From positions 372,001 through 436,000 of the forward strand of contig MCGE01000026.1 of assembly GCA_002105175.1 (NCBI GenBank): a stretch of 64,000 nt of DNA, written 5' to 3'. Made by a program: the position numbers and the translations under genes. Below are positions 46,542 through 57,135 of this stretch, in pieces (within the stretch, counting starts at the first letter, position 1; each line of letters starts with the position of its first letter). The notes below the pieces were generated by a model that worked only from the letters and a program-made list of their open reading frames with translations, was not told where the DNA came from and did no database searches. Origin of the DNA: Absidia repens (taxonomy: Eukaryota > Mucoromycota > Mucoromycetes > Mucorales > Cunninghamellaceae).

Positions 46542-47925
46542 ATGTCCTCTCTTACCTCTCCGTCAGTCAGTAAGTTGCAAATGTAGTAACAATAAAAGAA
46601 ATCTCCCTCCACTACATTATCCTGACACCAATTTCTTCTTTTGTACAGATAAAAACATAACACGTTTTGCACCCAAGGTCAAACACCGAGATCAACGTCG
46701 CTCCTCACTAAAGTCAAGTCATTTACCAACCTCGGGACGGACAACTATCTCAACATCTTCATTCACTAGTCAGAGCCTGGCAGATTCTGATAGCAGTACG
46801 GCAAAAATAACGGAACCAGTCTCTTCAACGTCCTCTTTACCTTCAATACAATCACAAACCAATTCATCAAATTCAATACCTCCGCCCGAACCCACGACAT
46901 CAAAAACAGCAGCCACAACACAATCCATGCCAATCCCAAAACCACGTTCTCGGCGAATATCCTCAACCTCTTCGAATACCTTCCAGCCTCCATCAAAAGG
47001 AGACCATATTGTTGTCATCGCCCCTCCTTCACCTGATCAAGAGGAAAACCCCACCTTTAACACCACTCTCCCCACTACCCCAAGTCCGATATTGCATGAC
47101 AACGATGACACCACCACTGACACTCACTCGCTTCACCCACTGTCAAAGAAACGCAAACGGAACACACCATCAAGAAGAAACGCAAATCACGGCACTGAAC
47201 AGGTGGAATCGCTCGTGACGCTCGATGATATTACGCACGATCCTGCAGAACCTTCACTGATGCAAAAACCCCTCTCTTATTTTACCGACGATTTATCCAC
47301 AGGTGTGGTCTCAAGGTCATTCAAAGAAAACGAAAGGAGAAGAGCTATCGCTGCTGCTGCTACAGGGTTGATAAAGAAGCCAATCGACAACAACAACAAA
47401 TCTGCGAATTCTATTGAAATGCTGGATGAGGCTGATAATATCAATGAACTAACAGGTTTACAAGACTCGTAAGTGAAAAAAAAAGCACAATCTTCAAGGG
47501 AAAGAGTTTCTTATTTTCATCTCTTCAACCATAGAGCTAGTGCTCCTCAAGTACGATTAGTGGATGGCGAAATTGTGTTGGATACAGCATCGCTATATAT
47601 CGACCGACCGTTGGGCCAACGAAAACAAGTGGACTATGAAGTGGTCGAAGAAGACAACACATCCAAACGCATCAATAGTCATACTCACGGCAAGCAACAT
47701 GGAACACATGGCAAGCGATGGACCAAAGATGAAAGCGACTTGTTTTATCAAGGATTGACTCAACATGGCACCGACTTTGAAATGATTTCTACCATGATAC
47801 CGAACCGGACACGAAAGGAAATCAAGTTGATGTTTAACCGCCAAGAAAAGGTGTGTCCTTGGAAAGTCACAGCATCTATTATGAAAAACCCAAATTCTTC
47901 CCATATGCAGGAACAAACGACGTAA
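46542..47925 (+). CDS. BDP1: TFIIIB subunit B'' (Bdp1)
   Basis: Three exons, 46542-46569, 46649-47468 and 47535-47925, give 412 residues. The N-terminal two-thirds are disordered and Ser/Thr/Pro-rich, with SSHLPTSGRTTISTSS and a basic KKRKRN cluster. The last exon holds the family core: SAPQVRLVDGEIVLDTASLY, then the extended SANT domain GKRWTKDESDLFYQGLTQHG-TDFEMISTMIPNRTRKEIKL (about 342-388). Bdp1 joins TBP and Brf1 to open promoters for RNA polymerase III. The protein stops about 24 residues after the SANT domain, earlier than yeast Bdp1 (594). A GT-AG pair at 47851-47910 or a splice at 47922 could change only the last residues, ending at 48005 at most. Confidence 0.88.
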
Positions 47926-48007
47926 GGAATAATACTCCCCAACTTTGCTCAATCCTCTCGTCTTGCTCATCTTTTGTTTTTTTATATATTCCTATAGGGA
48001 ATGAATT

Positions 48008-48048
48008 GACATAGGATATTCATGTGTGTGTGTGTGTGTGTGTGTGTA
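48008..48048. repeat. (GT)n microsatellite
   Basis: Dinucleotide run in the 3' flank of BDP1. Confidence 0.8.
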
Positions 48049-48194
48049 TGGGGACGGGCTCTCAAGATCTCGTATCTTAGTTAGGTTTATCCCCTGCCCC
48101 CTAGTTTATGTTTATTCTATGTTGCTTCTGGCATCTTCGTTACCACTATTCATTTTATTTGTTTATAGCTATTCATCACATTATTTATTCATTC

Positions 48195-48200
48195 AATAAA
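48195..48200 (+). terminator. AATAAA polyadenylation signal of BDP1
   Basis: AATAAA in T/A-rich sequence 190-270 nt after the possible stops. Confidence 0.45.
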
Positions 48201-48437
48201 AAAAAAATTTCATAATCATATTTTTATCATATCAATAATATATCTTTTATGCATAGTATGGTATGTACGGGTCCGTTTTTTTTTTATTTTTAGATAGACT
48301 GTCAATCCACGATAGATGGGCTGACTGAATACCAAGAGTAGTTTCATTTACGGCGTTTAAAAATTAGGACGCTGTCTTTTTTTTATTTTTTGCTCGCGCT
48401 TTACAATTTATTTTTCTCTTGTATACTTTTTCCAACG

Positions 48438-50414
48438 ATGAATGCTTCCAAAACTCTTGTCGTTGATAACGGTACAGGTGTAAGTATTATTTTATCATCA
48501 CTAGAATATAGAATATTTGCTTGTCATGAAGGATATATTTGTCTGAGGTGTGGAAGAAGTAGGATGATAGTCTGGAGGGAAGTGATGACTTTTGATAATT
48601 TAAGTGTATTATTGAACTACGTGAAGGGAAAAGAAAAAATAAGGTGGATAACCTGAAGTGTGTATGCATATGCGTACGTGTACGTGTATGTGTGTGTGTG
48701 TGTGAAGGAAGAGGAAGGAGGAATAAAGGGGTGGGGGAAGAGGGCGACAAGGCATTGAAGGCAAGATGAATAATACCATTGGGCTAATCCTCTTTCTCTC
48801 ACTATTTTGTTTTTACTCTTCTTCATCTATATACTAGTTTGTGAAATGTGGCTATGCAGGCTCCAACTTTCCCGAACACGTTTTTCCAAGTGTGGTTGGT
48901 CGACCTATTTTACGTGCTGAAGAACGAGTGGGCGATGTGCAGGTGAAGGATATCATGATTGGTGACGACGCTGCAGCTCTCCGCAACATTCTCCAAATGT
49001 CCTACCCAATGGAAAATGGTATTATTCGCAACTGGGAAGATATGCGCCACTTGTGGAATTATACTTTTGATGAACAGCTCCAGGTGGATCCCCGTGATTG
49101 TAAAATCTTGTTGACTGAGGCACCTATGAATCCCCGCTCCAATCGTGAACAAATGGCCCAAATCATGTTTGAAGAATATGGGTTCCAAGGTATCTATGTG
49201 GCCATCCAAGCTGTGTTGACTCTTTTTGCCCAAGGTATAGTTGTACTGAAAATGTGTGGATATTGGGAAGGTTGTTAACTATAACTATGTCTTTGATAAT
49301 GTTACAATAGGTCTCATGTCTGGTGTTGTTGTCGACTCTGGGGATGGTGTGACTCACATTGTGCCCGTTTACCAAGGTTATGCACCCGCCAACTTGACCC
49401 GTCGCTTGGATGTCGCTGGTCGCCATGTCACAAAATATCTTATCAAGCTCTTACTTCTCCGAGGTTATGCATTTAACCGTACTGCTGATTTTGAAACGGT
49501 ACGACAAATCAAAGAAGAATTCTGCTATGTCAGGTAAGAAGACGAAAAAAACAAAAAGTTTCTGCGAGGAAGGAACATGCGCTTATGTTTTTCTTTCCTA
49601 CTGTGATTCTACATTTTTAGTTATGATCTTGAAATGGACCAAAAACTAGGCAATGAAACAACAACGTTGGTGGAATCGTACGAATTACCGGATGGTCGTG
49701 TCATCAAGGTCGGATCCGAAAGATTTGAAGCCCCCGAATGTCTATTCCAACCTCATTTAGTGGATGTGGAAGCTCCCGGCATGGCAGGTAAGTTAAAAAG
49801 CAAAGCAGCATGACAGGAGAGATAATGTGTTGGGTGTGATTAAGAGAAGAATCTCAACGCTCCCTTTTTATAATGTAGAAATGTTATTTAACACCATCCA
49901 ATCAGCCGATATCGATATTCGCTCGGATTTATACAAGCATATCGTACTGTCAGGAGGATCTACTATGTATCCTGGTCTTCCTAGTCGCTTGGAGAAAGAA
50001 GTCAAACAATTATACCTCACCAACGTCTTGAATGGAGATGCTAGTCGATTGAATGTAAGAAAACCACCTACAATCAAATAGACCAACTAAAGAAAAGACA
50101 TCAAAATCTGATTGCAACCCATATCTTTGTTTGTATTAACATTTATAGAAATTCAAGGTCCGGATTGAAGATCCTCCAAGACGTAAACATATGTAAGTGA
50201 ACTGATACGCAGTTGGAGTGATTGACGAGGGCAAAAAAAAAAATAACAAAAATGCTAATGGGGGTTTTGTGCATCTTATAGGGTCTATCTCGGTGGTGCA
50301 GTCTTGGCTGATATTATGAAGGACAAGGATTCCTGGTGGGTAACTAGACAAGAATGGGAAGAAATGGGTCCTCGAGCTTTGGATAAGATGGGCGTCCTTG
50401 GATCTACCGCCTAA
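48438..50414 (+). CDS. ARP2: actin-related protein 2 (Arp2)
   Basis: Seven exons, 48438-48479, 48838-49234, 49311-49533, 49621-49787, 49879-50054, 50149-50192 and 50282-50414, give 393 residues, the usual Arp2 length. Actin-fold nucleotide motifs are present: [16 protein letters not shown] (phosphate 1), [16 protein letters not shown] (phosphate 2) and [19 protein letters not shown] (adenosine). Arp2-specific stretches include [67 protein letters not shown] and the [11 protein letters not shown] end. With Arp3 it nucleates branched actin at endocytic patches and hyphal tips. The first intron is long (358 nt), the others short. Confidence 0.96.
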
Positions 50415-50471
50415 GGAATACGTTGATTGTCATCTAGTATTGTCATTATTATATTATTATTTTTTTTTGTG

Positions 50472-50477
50472 AATAAA
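50472..50477 (+). terminator. AATAAA polyadenylation signal of ARP2
   Basis: AATAAA 58 nt after the stop codon. Confidence 0.55.
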
Positions 50478-50759
50478 CACTTTAGCAGTCCGTTTGATCT
50501 TCGAGAAACCATAGATTTACTGGGTACCAGTGTGCGTGCGTGCCTGTGTATGTGTGTATGTTTGTGTTTTGAAGTGTGGGATAGCATGGAATTTGATGGG
50601 TTGAAATAAGACACCTCTGTCACCTCGCTCTTTCATGAGCGGATCCTTGGGGTCATTTGTTTCCGTTCCAGCTTTAATATTTTTTATGTTTTTTTTTTTT
50701 TTTTTCTAATACCATACGCAATACAACTAGTGACCTAGTGATGACAACGATATAGTGTG

Positions 50760-51110
50760 CTCACAGGGACGACAGAAAATATTTCACATCCCGCCGACGT
50801 GATTTTTTTTAAATTTTATTCCCATTTTTTTTCTTTTTCCTCACTTTCTTCCATATTTCTTCACTATTAGGCTTCTTCGAGGTCATGATGATTTTATATT
50901 AGCGTCAGGTCTAGTTTAGAAATGGTTTCAGATCAGGGATCACAAAATGCACGGGGAAACGCTTTCATTTTGAATTCAGGTTTTGGGACCACCATTAATT
51001 GGCTCCTTGGTGCCGTCATTAGTATTACAGTAGTTTACATTGCTTATATCTACATTTTAATAAAATATGTCTTGTATATTCTTTTTTATCATTAGTCTCT
51101 GTCTCATTGA
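50760..51110 (+). repeat. dispersed repeat, copy E (short, most diverged)
   Basis: ATTTCACATCCCGCCGACGTG (E-box changed to GACGTG), then a pyrimidine tract, the core at about 50898-51025 and AATAAAATATGTC. The GGGGAAACCC hairpin of other copies reads GGGGAAACGC here. Confidence 0.7.
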
Positions 51111-51264
51111 GTTTAAATAAGGCCTGCTTGAAGCATATGTACACAAAAAACAAGGAAAGCAAAAGAAAGACTTAGGTATTAGGGGACTGGACACAACCTT
51201 AGTGTTTAGCTCTTCGCCTAAATGGGTGTATATAGTGTATACACACAGGAATAAACAAATGTAG

Positions 51265-51309
<45 letters not shown>

Positions 51310-51324
51310 TAAAAAAGCAGCTAT

Positions 51325-51362
<38 letters not shown>

Positions 51363-51945
51363 GTCTCCAGTAATTTTGCACTTCGCCGAGCACAGCCCCT
51401 TTCGGCCCAGCCTAACTAAATGAACACCTGTCTATGTCATAGCCACATTATACGTTGAGTGACCTTCGACTATGACTGTATGGTCGGTGGACAACAGGCG
51501 CAAAGCCAGAATTTTCTCGACAGTTTTTGCTCAAAAAGCCAATGATGTCATACAAACGTAGTCTGTTTTTCTGCATAAAAACGGTTCATGTAAAATAAAT
51601 TCTGCACTTTTCTGGAGAAGATTCTAGGAGACAGACATAGTTTCCTATATAAATTGGGATAAGGGCTCCTAGGAATCTGTATAGAAATCGGTACGTGGAC
51701 GATGTTTAAATAAAGAGTGATAAACTATTATAATAATATTATAATGGAAGATTGTAAGTATCAACATTTATGAGTGGGTACATCCATGACCTGTCAAATA
51801 TTCCCATAATTATTTTAAAACACAGCGATTGGATATAGTTAAATCTGTGGCTGAGAGCCAAGTGGCTGATTTGCCCTGACTGGTCATAAAAAAGATTAAA
51901 CATCTTTCTTTTCCATTATCAAACAATTTATTTGACAAATCGATC
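51111..51945. other. intergenic region with microsatellites upstream of LARP1
   Basis: (TA)n then (TG)n at about 51266-51309 and a T-tract of about 34 nt at 51326-51359. No gene seen. Confidence 0.6.
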
Positions 51946-54459
51946 ATGGTCAACACTACAACTGCCAATCCACCAATCGAAGAAACTGAAAATACTTCTG
52001 TGGAAGCCCAAGTTGTTCCAGCCCCTATCCCAAAAGTGAATCCTTGGCAAATGAAGGAGTCCGTCAATGCGACGGCTGTGCATGGTATGTATTTTCAACT
52101 AGCTGACAAAAGAAGACTTACCTTTTACTGATTGACTTTTTTTTTTTTTTTTTTTTTTTACAGAAAAGGAAGAATCCTCATGGCCTGCGCCCAAGGAAGC
52201 TCTGGAAAAACAAGACAAAGAAGAAGTTAAGGAAGAAAAACCTATTGTGCCTAAAGGTAAGCATAATGCCCCTTCGACTTTATTGTCACATCACTAACAA
52301 GTCTTCTTTCTCTGTCTTTAGCCAAGGGACGTGGAACTCCTTATACTCCTACTATTACTCACTCAACATCAACACCTCGTCTCGGAACCGGTCGCGGAAA
52401 CAGCAGCAGCAACAAAAAATCGTCAACAGCACGCAAACCTCGTCGTGCCACCCAGCCCACTAAAGAAAAGGAAACCAATGGCAAAGAGTCGACCACCAAA
52501 GAAGTTGCCAACGATAAGGTCAATGGTACTACCACCACTGAAACAAATACTCTTACTTCTCAACCAACAACCCCTACACCTCGTGCTTTGAACAAAGGAT
52601 CCACCACTCACAGTCAACAAAAAGAACGTGCTCACTCTTCGTCTTCTCGCCGCCATCCTCGCAATGGAAACAATCAACAGCGCTCATACAACAATCGTCG
52701 TCCAGTCATGGTCCACGAAGATGTTTTGAAGATGTATATTGCCCAACAAATCGAATATTACTTCAGTATTGACAATTTGTGCAAAGATATCTTTTTACGA
52801 AAGCAAATGGATACCAATGGTTATATCGACTTATCCTTCTTGGCCAACTTCAACCGTGTCAAGAATTTGTCCACTGATCTCTCATTGATTCAGAGCGCTC
52901 TCTCCCAAAGTGAAGTCGTTGAAATCACACCCGAAAACAAGATCCGTAAACGTGAAGGCTGGCAAATGTGGGTTTTACCTCCTCAAAACAACAACATCGG
53001 CCCCACTACATCTGCTACAAAAGATATTGTGAACAACACATCCACTCCTGCACCTATCTCCGCTTCCAACAACACTGCCAAATCAACACCTTCCAAACCC
53101 TCTGCTGCACCTATTCCAACTTTACCGACATCAATGAAGCAATCGACAGCACCATCAAAACCAAAGGTTAAGAACGACGAAGAAGACGATTTGTTTGATT
53201 TCGATGACGAATGGGTGGATGGAAGCCGACCCAACACTGTGAAAAAGTACTATCTTTCGGATGATGATTCGGAATTCGACGATGAAGACGATGACGACAA
53301 TGTGGATGATGATATGATTGCCCGCATTATGATTGTGACTCAACGCAAGCGGGATCGCACCCATACTTCTTTCGACCGATCCAAGATGAACGACGAAATC
53401 TCTGATATGATCAATGAAGGCCTGTATCAATATGAATCTGGACTAGGTGGTGGCGCTAGCAAGTCCAAGAACGAAAAGGTTGCAACCATTGACCGTGAAC
53501 ATTTCAACAAGCAAAAGGAAGAATCCACAGCTGAAGCCAAACCCATCAAGCAACAACAAGCACCTCGATTCTATCCTGTCCAGCCTGAATCGCTTCCAAG
53601 CAGTGCCTTTTACAGCGGCAGTCTTCGGTCAGCGGCTGCCACACCTTCATCTCTCACCATGTCATCTGCTGGAAACAACAACAAAAAAGTGGATCATGCC
53701 GATGTCGGCTGGGTTCTTTCCGATCAGCCTTACCATCCTAGTGACATTGCTTCGTCTCTCAGCAAATCTATTGAACTTGGCTCCTCCATGGACATGGCTC
53801 ACTCGATTCCCAACTTCCAACACCCATCCCACAGTCTCTTACGGGAAAAGGGCTTTGTGCAACACAAGTATCACAAATACCATGCCAAGGCACTCAAGGA
53901 ACGCAAACAGGTCGGTGTTGGTCAATCTCAAGAAATGAATACCTTGTTCCGTTTCTGGTCTCACTTTTTGCGTGATCACTTCAACAAGCGCATGTACCGT
54001 GAATTCAAGAAACTCGCTGTGGAAGACGCCAACCAAGACTATCGCTATGGCCTCGAATGCATCTTCCGATTCTATTCCTATGGTTTGGAAAAGCGTTTCC
54101 GCAAGGATGTGTTTGATGATTTCCAAGAATTGACATTGATGGATGTGGAACACGGCCACCTTTATGGTCTTGAAAAGTTCTGGGCCTATCTTCACTACCG
54201 CAAGGAATCCAAAAAGACCAAACAATGCAAGGTGGACGACCGACTTAAGGAACTCTTGGCCAAGTATCACTCTCTGGATGACTTTAAGCAAGCTGGCGCC
54301 TTGAAGAAAGATGTGGAAGGCCCTTATAAGGTCCCCAATCACAGTGTAAGTTTGAAATAATCAAAGGTTCAGAGTGGCAATTGGATTATACCAACTAATA
54401 CATATCTTTTTTTTTTTATATAGAAACCTCGTGGAAGCATTAGCGGTGCTTTGGCTTGA
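51946..54459 (+). CDS. LARP1-type La-motif and DM15 RNA-binding protein
   Basis: Four exons, 51946-52084, 52164-52256, 52322-54345 and 54424-54459, give 763 residues. N-terminal 200 residues are disordered and rich in Thr, Lys and Pro (KVNPWQMKE motif). The La motif follows (about 210-290: [40 protein letters not shown]), then linkers with an acidic run (about 391-412). The DM15 cap-binding repeats (about 583-720) read [52 protein letters not shown] and [20 protein letters not shown]15 repeats bind the m7G cap and first pyrimidines of TOP mRNAs, so the protein probably controls translation of ribosomal-protein mRNAs. Yeast relatives Sro9 and Slf1 lack DM15; this copy is of the animal type. 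Confidence 0.94.
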
Positions 54460-55254
54460 ACTCGATAAATATCTCTGGCAAGCATTTACCATTGTCTTCG
54501 CTCTATAATTTCTCCTTCCTCCCATTTCCCCTATTTATATATACTACTACTCCACCATATTTTATTATTACTCACCCATATACTCTCCTCTCATGATCTT
54601 TTTTATTTTATTTTACAACCTCACTGAAAACGAACAACAAAAAAAGGACAAAAATTTTGCACCACTTCCCTTCCCCAAAAAAATAGAAAAACTTCATAGC
54701 ATATACATCTTTTATACATACATTTTTTTTTATCAAGATTAGCTGTTTATTATTATACTTTAGTTTTTTAGTCTTTTAGTCTTTTAGTCTTTTATATGAT
54801 CCTTTGAAACTTTGTAATTTCACTTTTTTTTTTTTTTTTTTTTTTTTATATATATCTTTTGTAGTACTTATATTTATGTATTGAAATAAATGAATTTTTT
54901 AGACCCTATCCATATGTTTTGCATTCGATGAAAATGATAATGGGCTATGTATTTTTTTATGATATATGATAGGAAGTATCGCGATCGATCAATATCATGA
55001 TTACCGTACGTATGTAGTGATTACATTAACTGATTGCCGATTGAGCGATGATGGTGGTGTGGTGGTATAATCATATAGAGGATGGCACACGTTGGGGTAT
55101 CTGGGTCAGTTTGGCGAATTAATTTGAGGGGTATAATGGTGATTATATACATGTAAGTCAACATCATATATGTGGTCATTTGTGTATTTTTTTCTTTACA
55201 CGCTCTACATATTAGCTTGCTTTCTTTTAGTTATTTTATGATATATAGCGGTGT
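54460..55254. other. 3' flank of LARP1
   Basis: AATAAA at 54885-54890 and a T-tract at about 54824-54847. A (TTTTAGTC)n short tandem repeat lies at about 54764-54795. No gene seen. Confidence 0.5.
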
Positions 55255-56530
55255 ACATACTGTACTGTACAGTTTGGGTGTAACTACCTGATGAGACAAA
55301 CTACAGTAAAACTTAAGAGAAAAGCTGAAAAAGTAGAAAAACCAAGACATAGTTTATTCATATGTATATGTATATAAATTACAGCAACTAATCTAAACTA
55401 TGATAAGTAGCTTAATGATAGCACCATGATAGCCACCTGAATGTGAGTGTTTAACGGGAAAAGGGGTGAGTATGTAAAGTATATATCATAGAAAGGGAGT
55501 AGGGAACTTTTTATATCATAAAATGGTGTAATACGGTATAATAAACTAATACAATCAAAGACTGTAAGCTATTCTACAGTATCATATAGTACTCTGAATG
55601 ACAACCCGTTCAACAATGAACGGGGTAAACTAGACCAGGTCGAATTGTTCCGTTTTGACTGCAAAGGCATCAAGAGAAAATAATAATCGAGCTACCAATG
55701 TTTAATGGATGAAGTTCGTGTCTTGAGAAGAAAAAAGACCATGTTAATGATGTTGCATAGTATTGATTGTTATGAAAAATCGTAGTGTCGAGAAAAAACA
55801 TTTAAATCCCGCCCACGTGGATTTTTATTTCCTTTCAATTTTTTTTTTTTTCTCTTTCTTTCTCTTTCTCTTTTCTTCACAATTGTGGCCTCCATGGGAT
55901 TATATTGGACTGAGATTAGTGTCAGGACTAGTTTAGAAGCGTTTTCAGAACAGGGATTATAAGGTGCACGGGGAAACCCTTTCATTTTGGAATCAGGATT
56001 TTGGACCACCATTAGTTGGCTTTTGGAGCCTCCAATAGATCAGTATAGTGTTAGTTTGTCTATAGTTTGTCATAGTCAGTAACTATATCTGAATAAAATA
56101 CGTCTCTTTTTACTTGGATCAATGTAAAATTTTACATTAGTCTTTCTCATTTCTTGTGAAATAGATTCCTGTTTTTTATTACCATCACCCTTTTGAATTA
56201 GGGTTGACCGTTGTTGTGCTTTAACAGCAAACGTCTATTTAGTTTTCTCATGCCATGTGTATTATACTAGCTCTCATTTTACAATAGTCCCTTTAGAACT
56301 GCAGTGACCAGTATTAAAATTTCACATTAGTATCCTCCTCATGACTTCGTCGAACAGATTCTTTCATTAAACCCATTGTAACAATGAATCCCTCTCCTTT
56401 AGTTTTAGTATCAATCAATGAGCTTTAATAAAATATGCCTTTATATTAACCATCTCTGACCTATCGAATAATAATCAGTGCCGCTGTTGTATTTATTTTA
56501 TAATTATCCCATCAAGCAGGTACTTCCTCA
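55255..56530 (+). repeat. dispersed repeat, copy C (long)
   Basis: Starts with TACTGTACTGTACAGT, then AGACAAACTACAG and ATAGTTTATTCATATG blocks, TTTTGACTGCAAAGGCATC at about 55654, CCCGCCCACGTGG (CACGTG at 55814-55819) and a pyrimidine tract. The conserved core follows at about 55911-56045, then AATAAAATACGTC and further downstream blocks shared with copies A and B. It is the best-preserved uninterrupted copy together with B. Confidence 0.75.
55814..55819. promoter_or_regulatory. CACGTG box of repeat copy C
   Basis: E-box within CCCGCCCACGTGG, about 97 nt before the conserved core and followed by a (CTTT)n-type pyrimidine tract. Confidence 0.5.
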
Positions 56531-56973
56531 TCCACCTACTACGACTACTTTTCCTCCTAGCGACCTAATGAATGGTTGCTAGACTTGGATTGTGGCACAT
56601 TGTCATGTTCAAAAACTTCTTTTATACAATACAACCCAATGTCAACCCAAACTATGCACACACGGTATTCATAAAAATGGACAGTATGTAAATACATCAT
56701 CGCCTCACGCTTTGTAGTCTTTCTAAATTCCATACCTTTTTCCCAAGACATCCCCCACAAAATGCAACTCATCGTTAATACCATCACACAACAATTCATT
56801 AATAAGGAATAAATGATAAAAGATTGATTTTATTATGAATGGATAAAGTAATATTTCAGAAATGACAAAATATGTCAAAGAATAGTATACAAAATAAAAT
56901 AAAAGTATAAAGTGCAATAAAGTAAAGACTACAAAAGGGTCATAAGTTAAAAACTAAAAAATAAAAAATAAAT
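56531..56973. other. intergenic region and 3' flank of MET10
   Basis: No gene seen. The minus-strand ORF at 56557-56799 has no features. Confidence 0.5.
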
Positions 56974-57100
56974 CTAATAAACTTCAAGAATGTAACGCTC
57001 CTTTTCCTTCCATTCTTCGATCAAGTCACTGGCAACCTTTTCATCAATGCCACCAAAGGTGTTGAGACCATAAACCACAGCATCCTTTATGTCTATTTGA

Positions 57101-57135
<35 letters not shown>

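Noticed and set aside
54764..54795. Short direct repeats TTTTAGTC considered as a CRISPR-like array
   Set aside because: Units are 8 nt without spacers, in the 3' flank of a eukaryotic gene; a simple tandem repeat.
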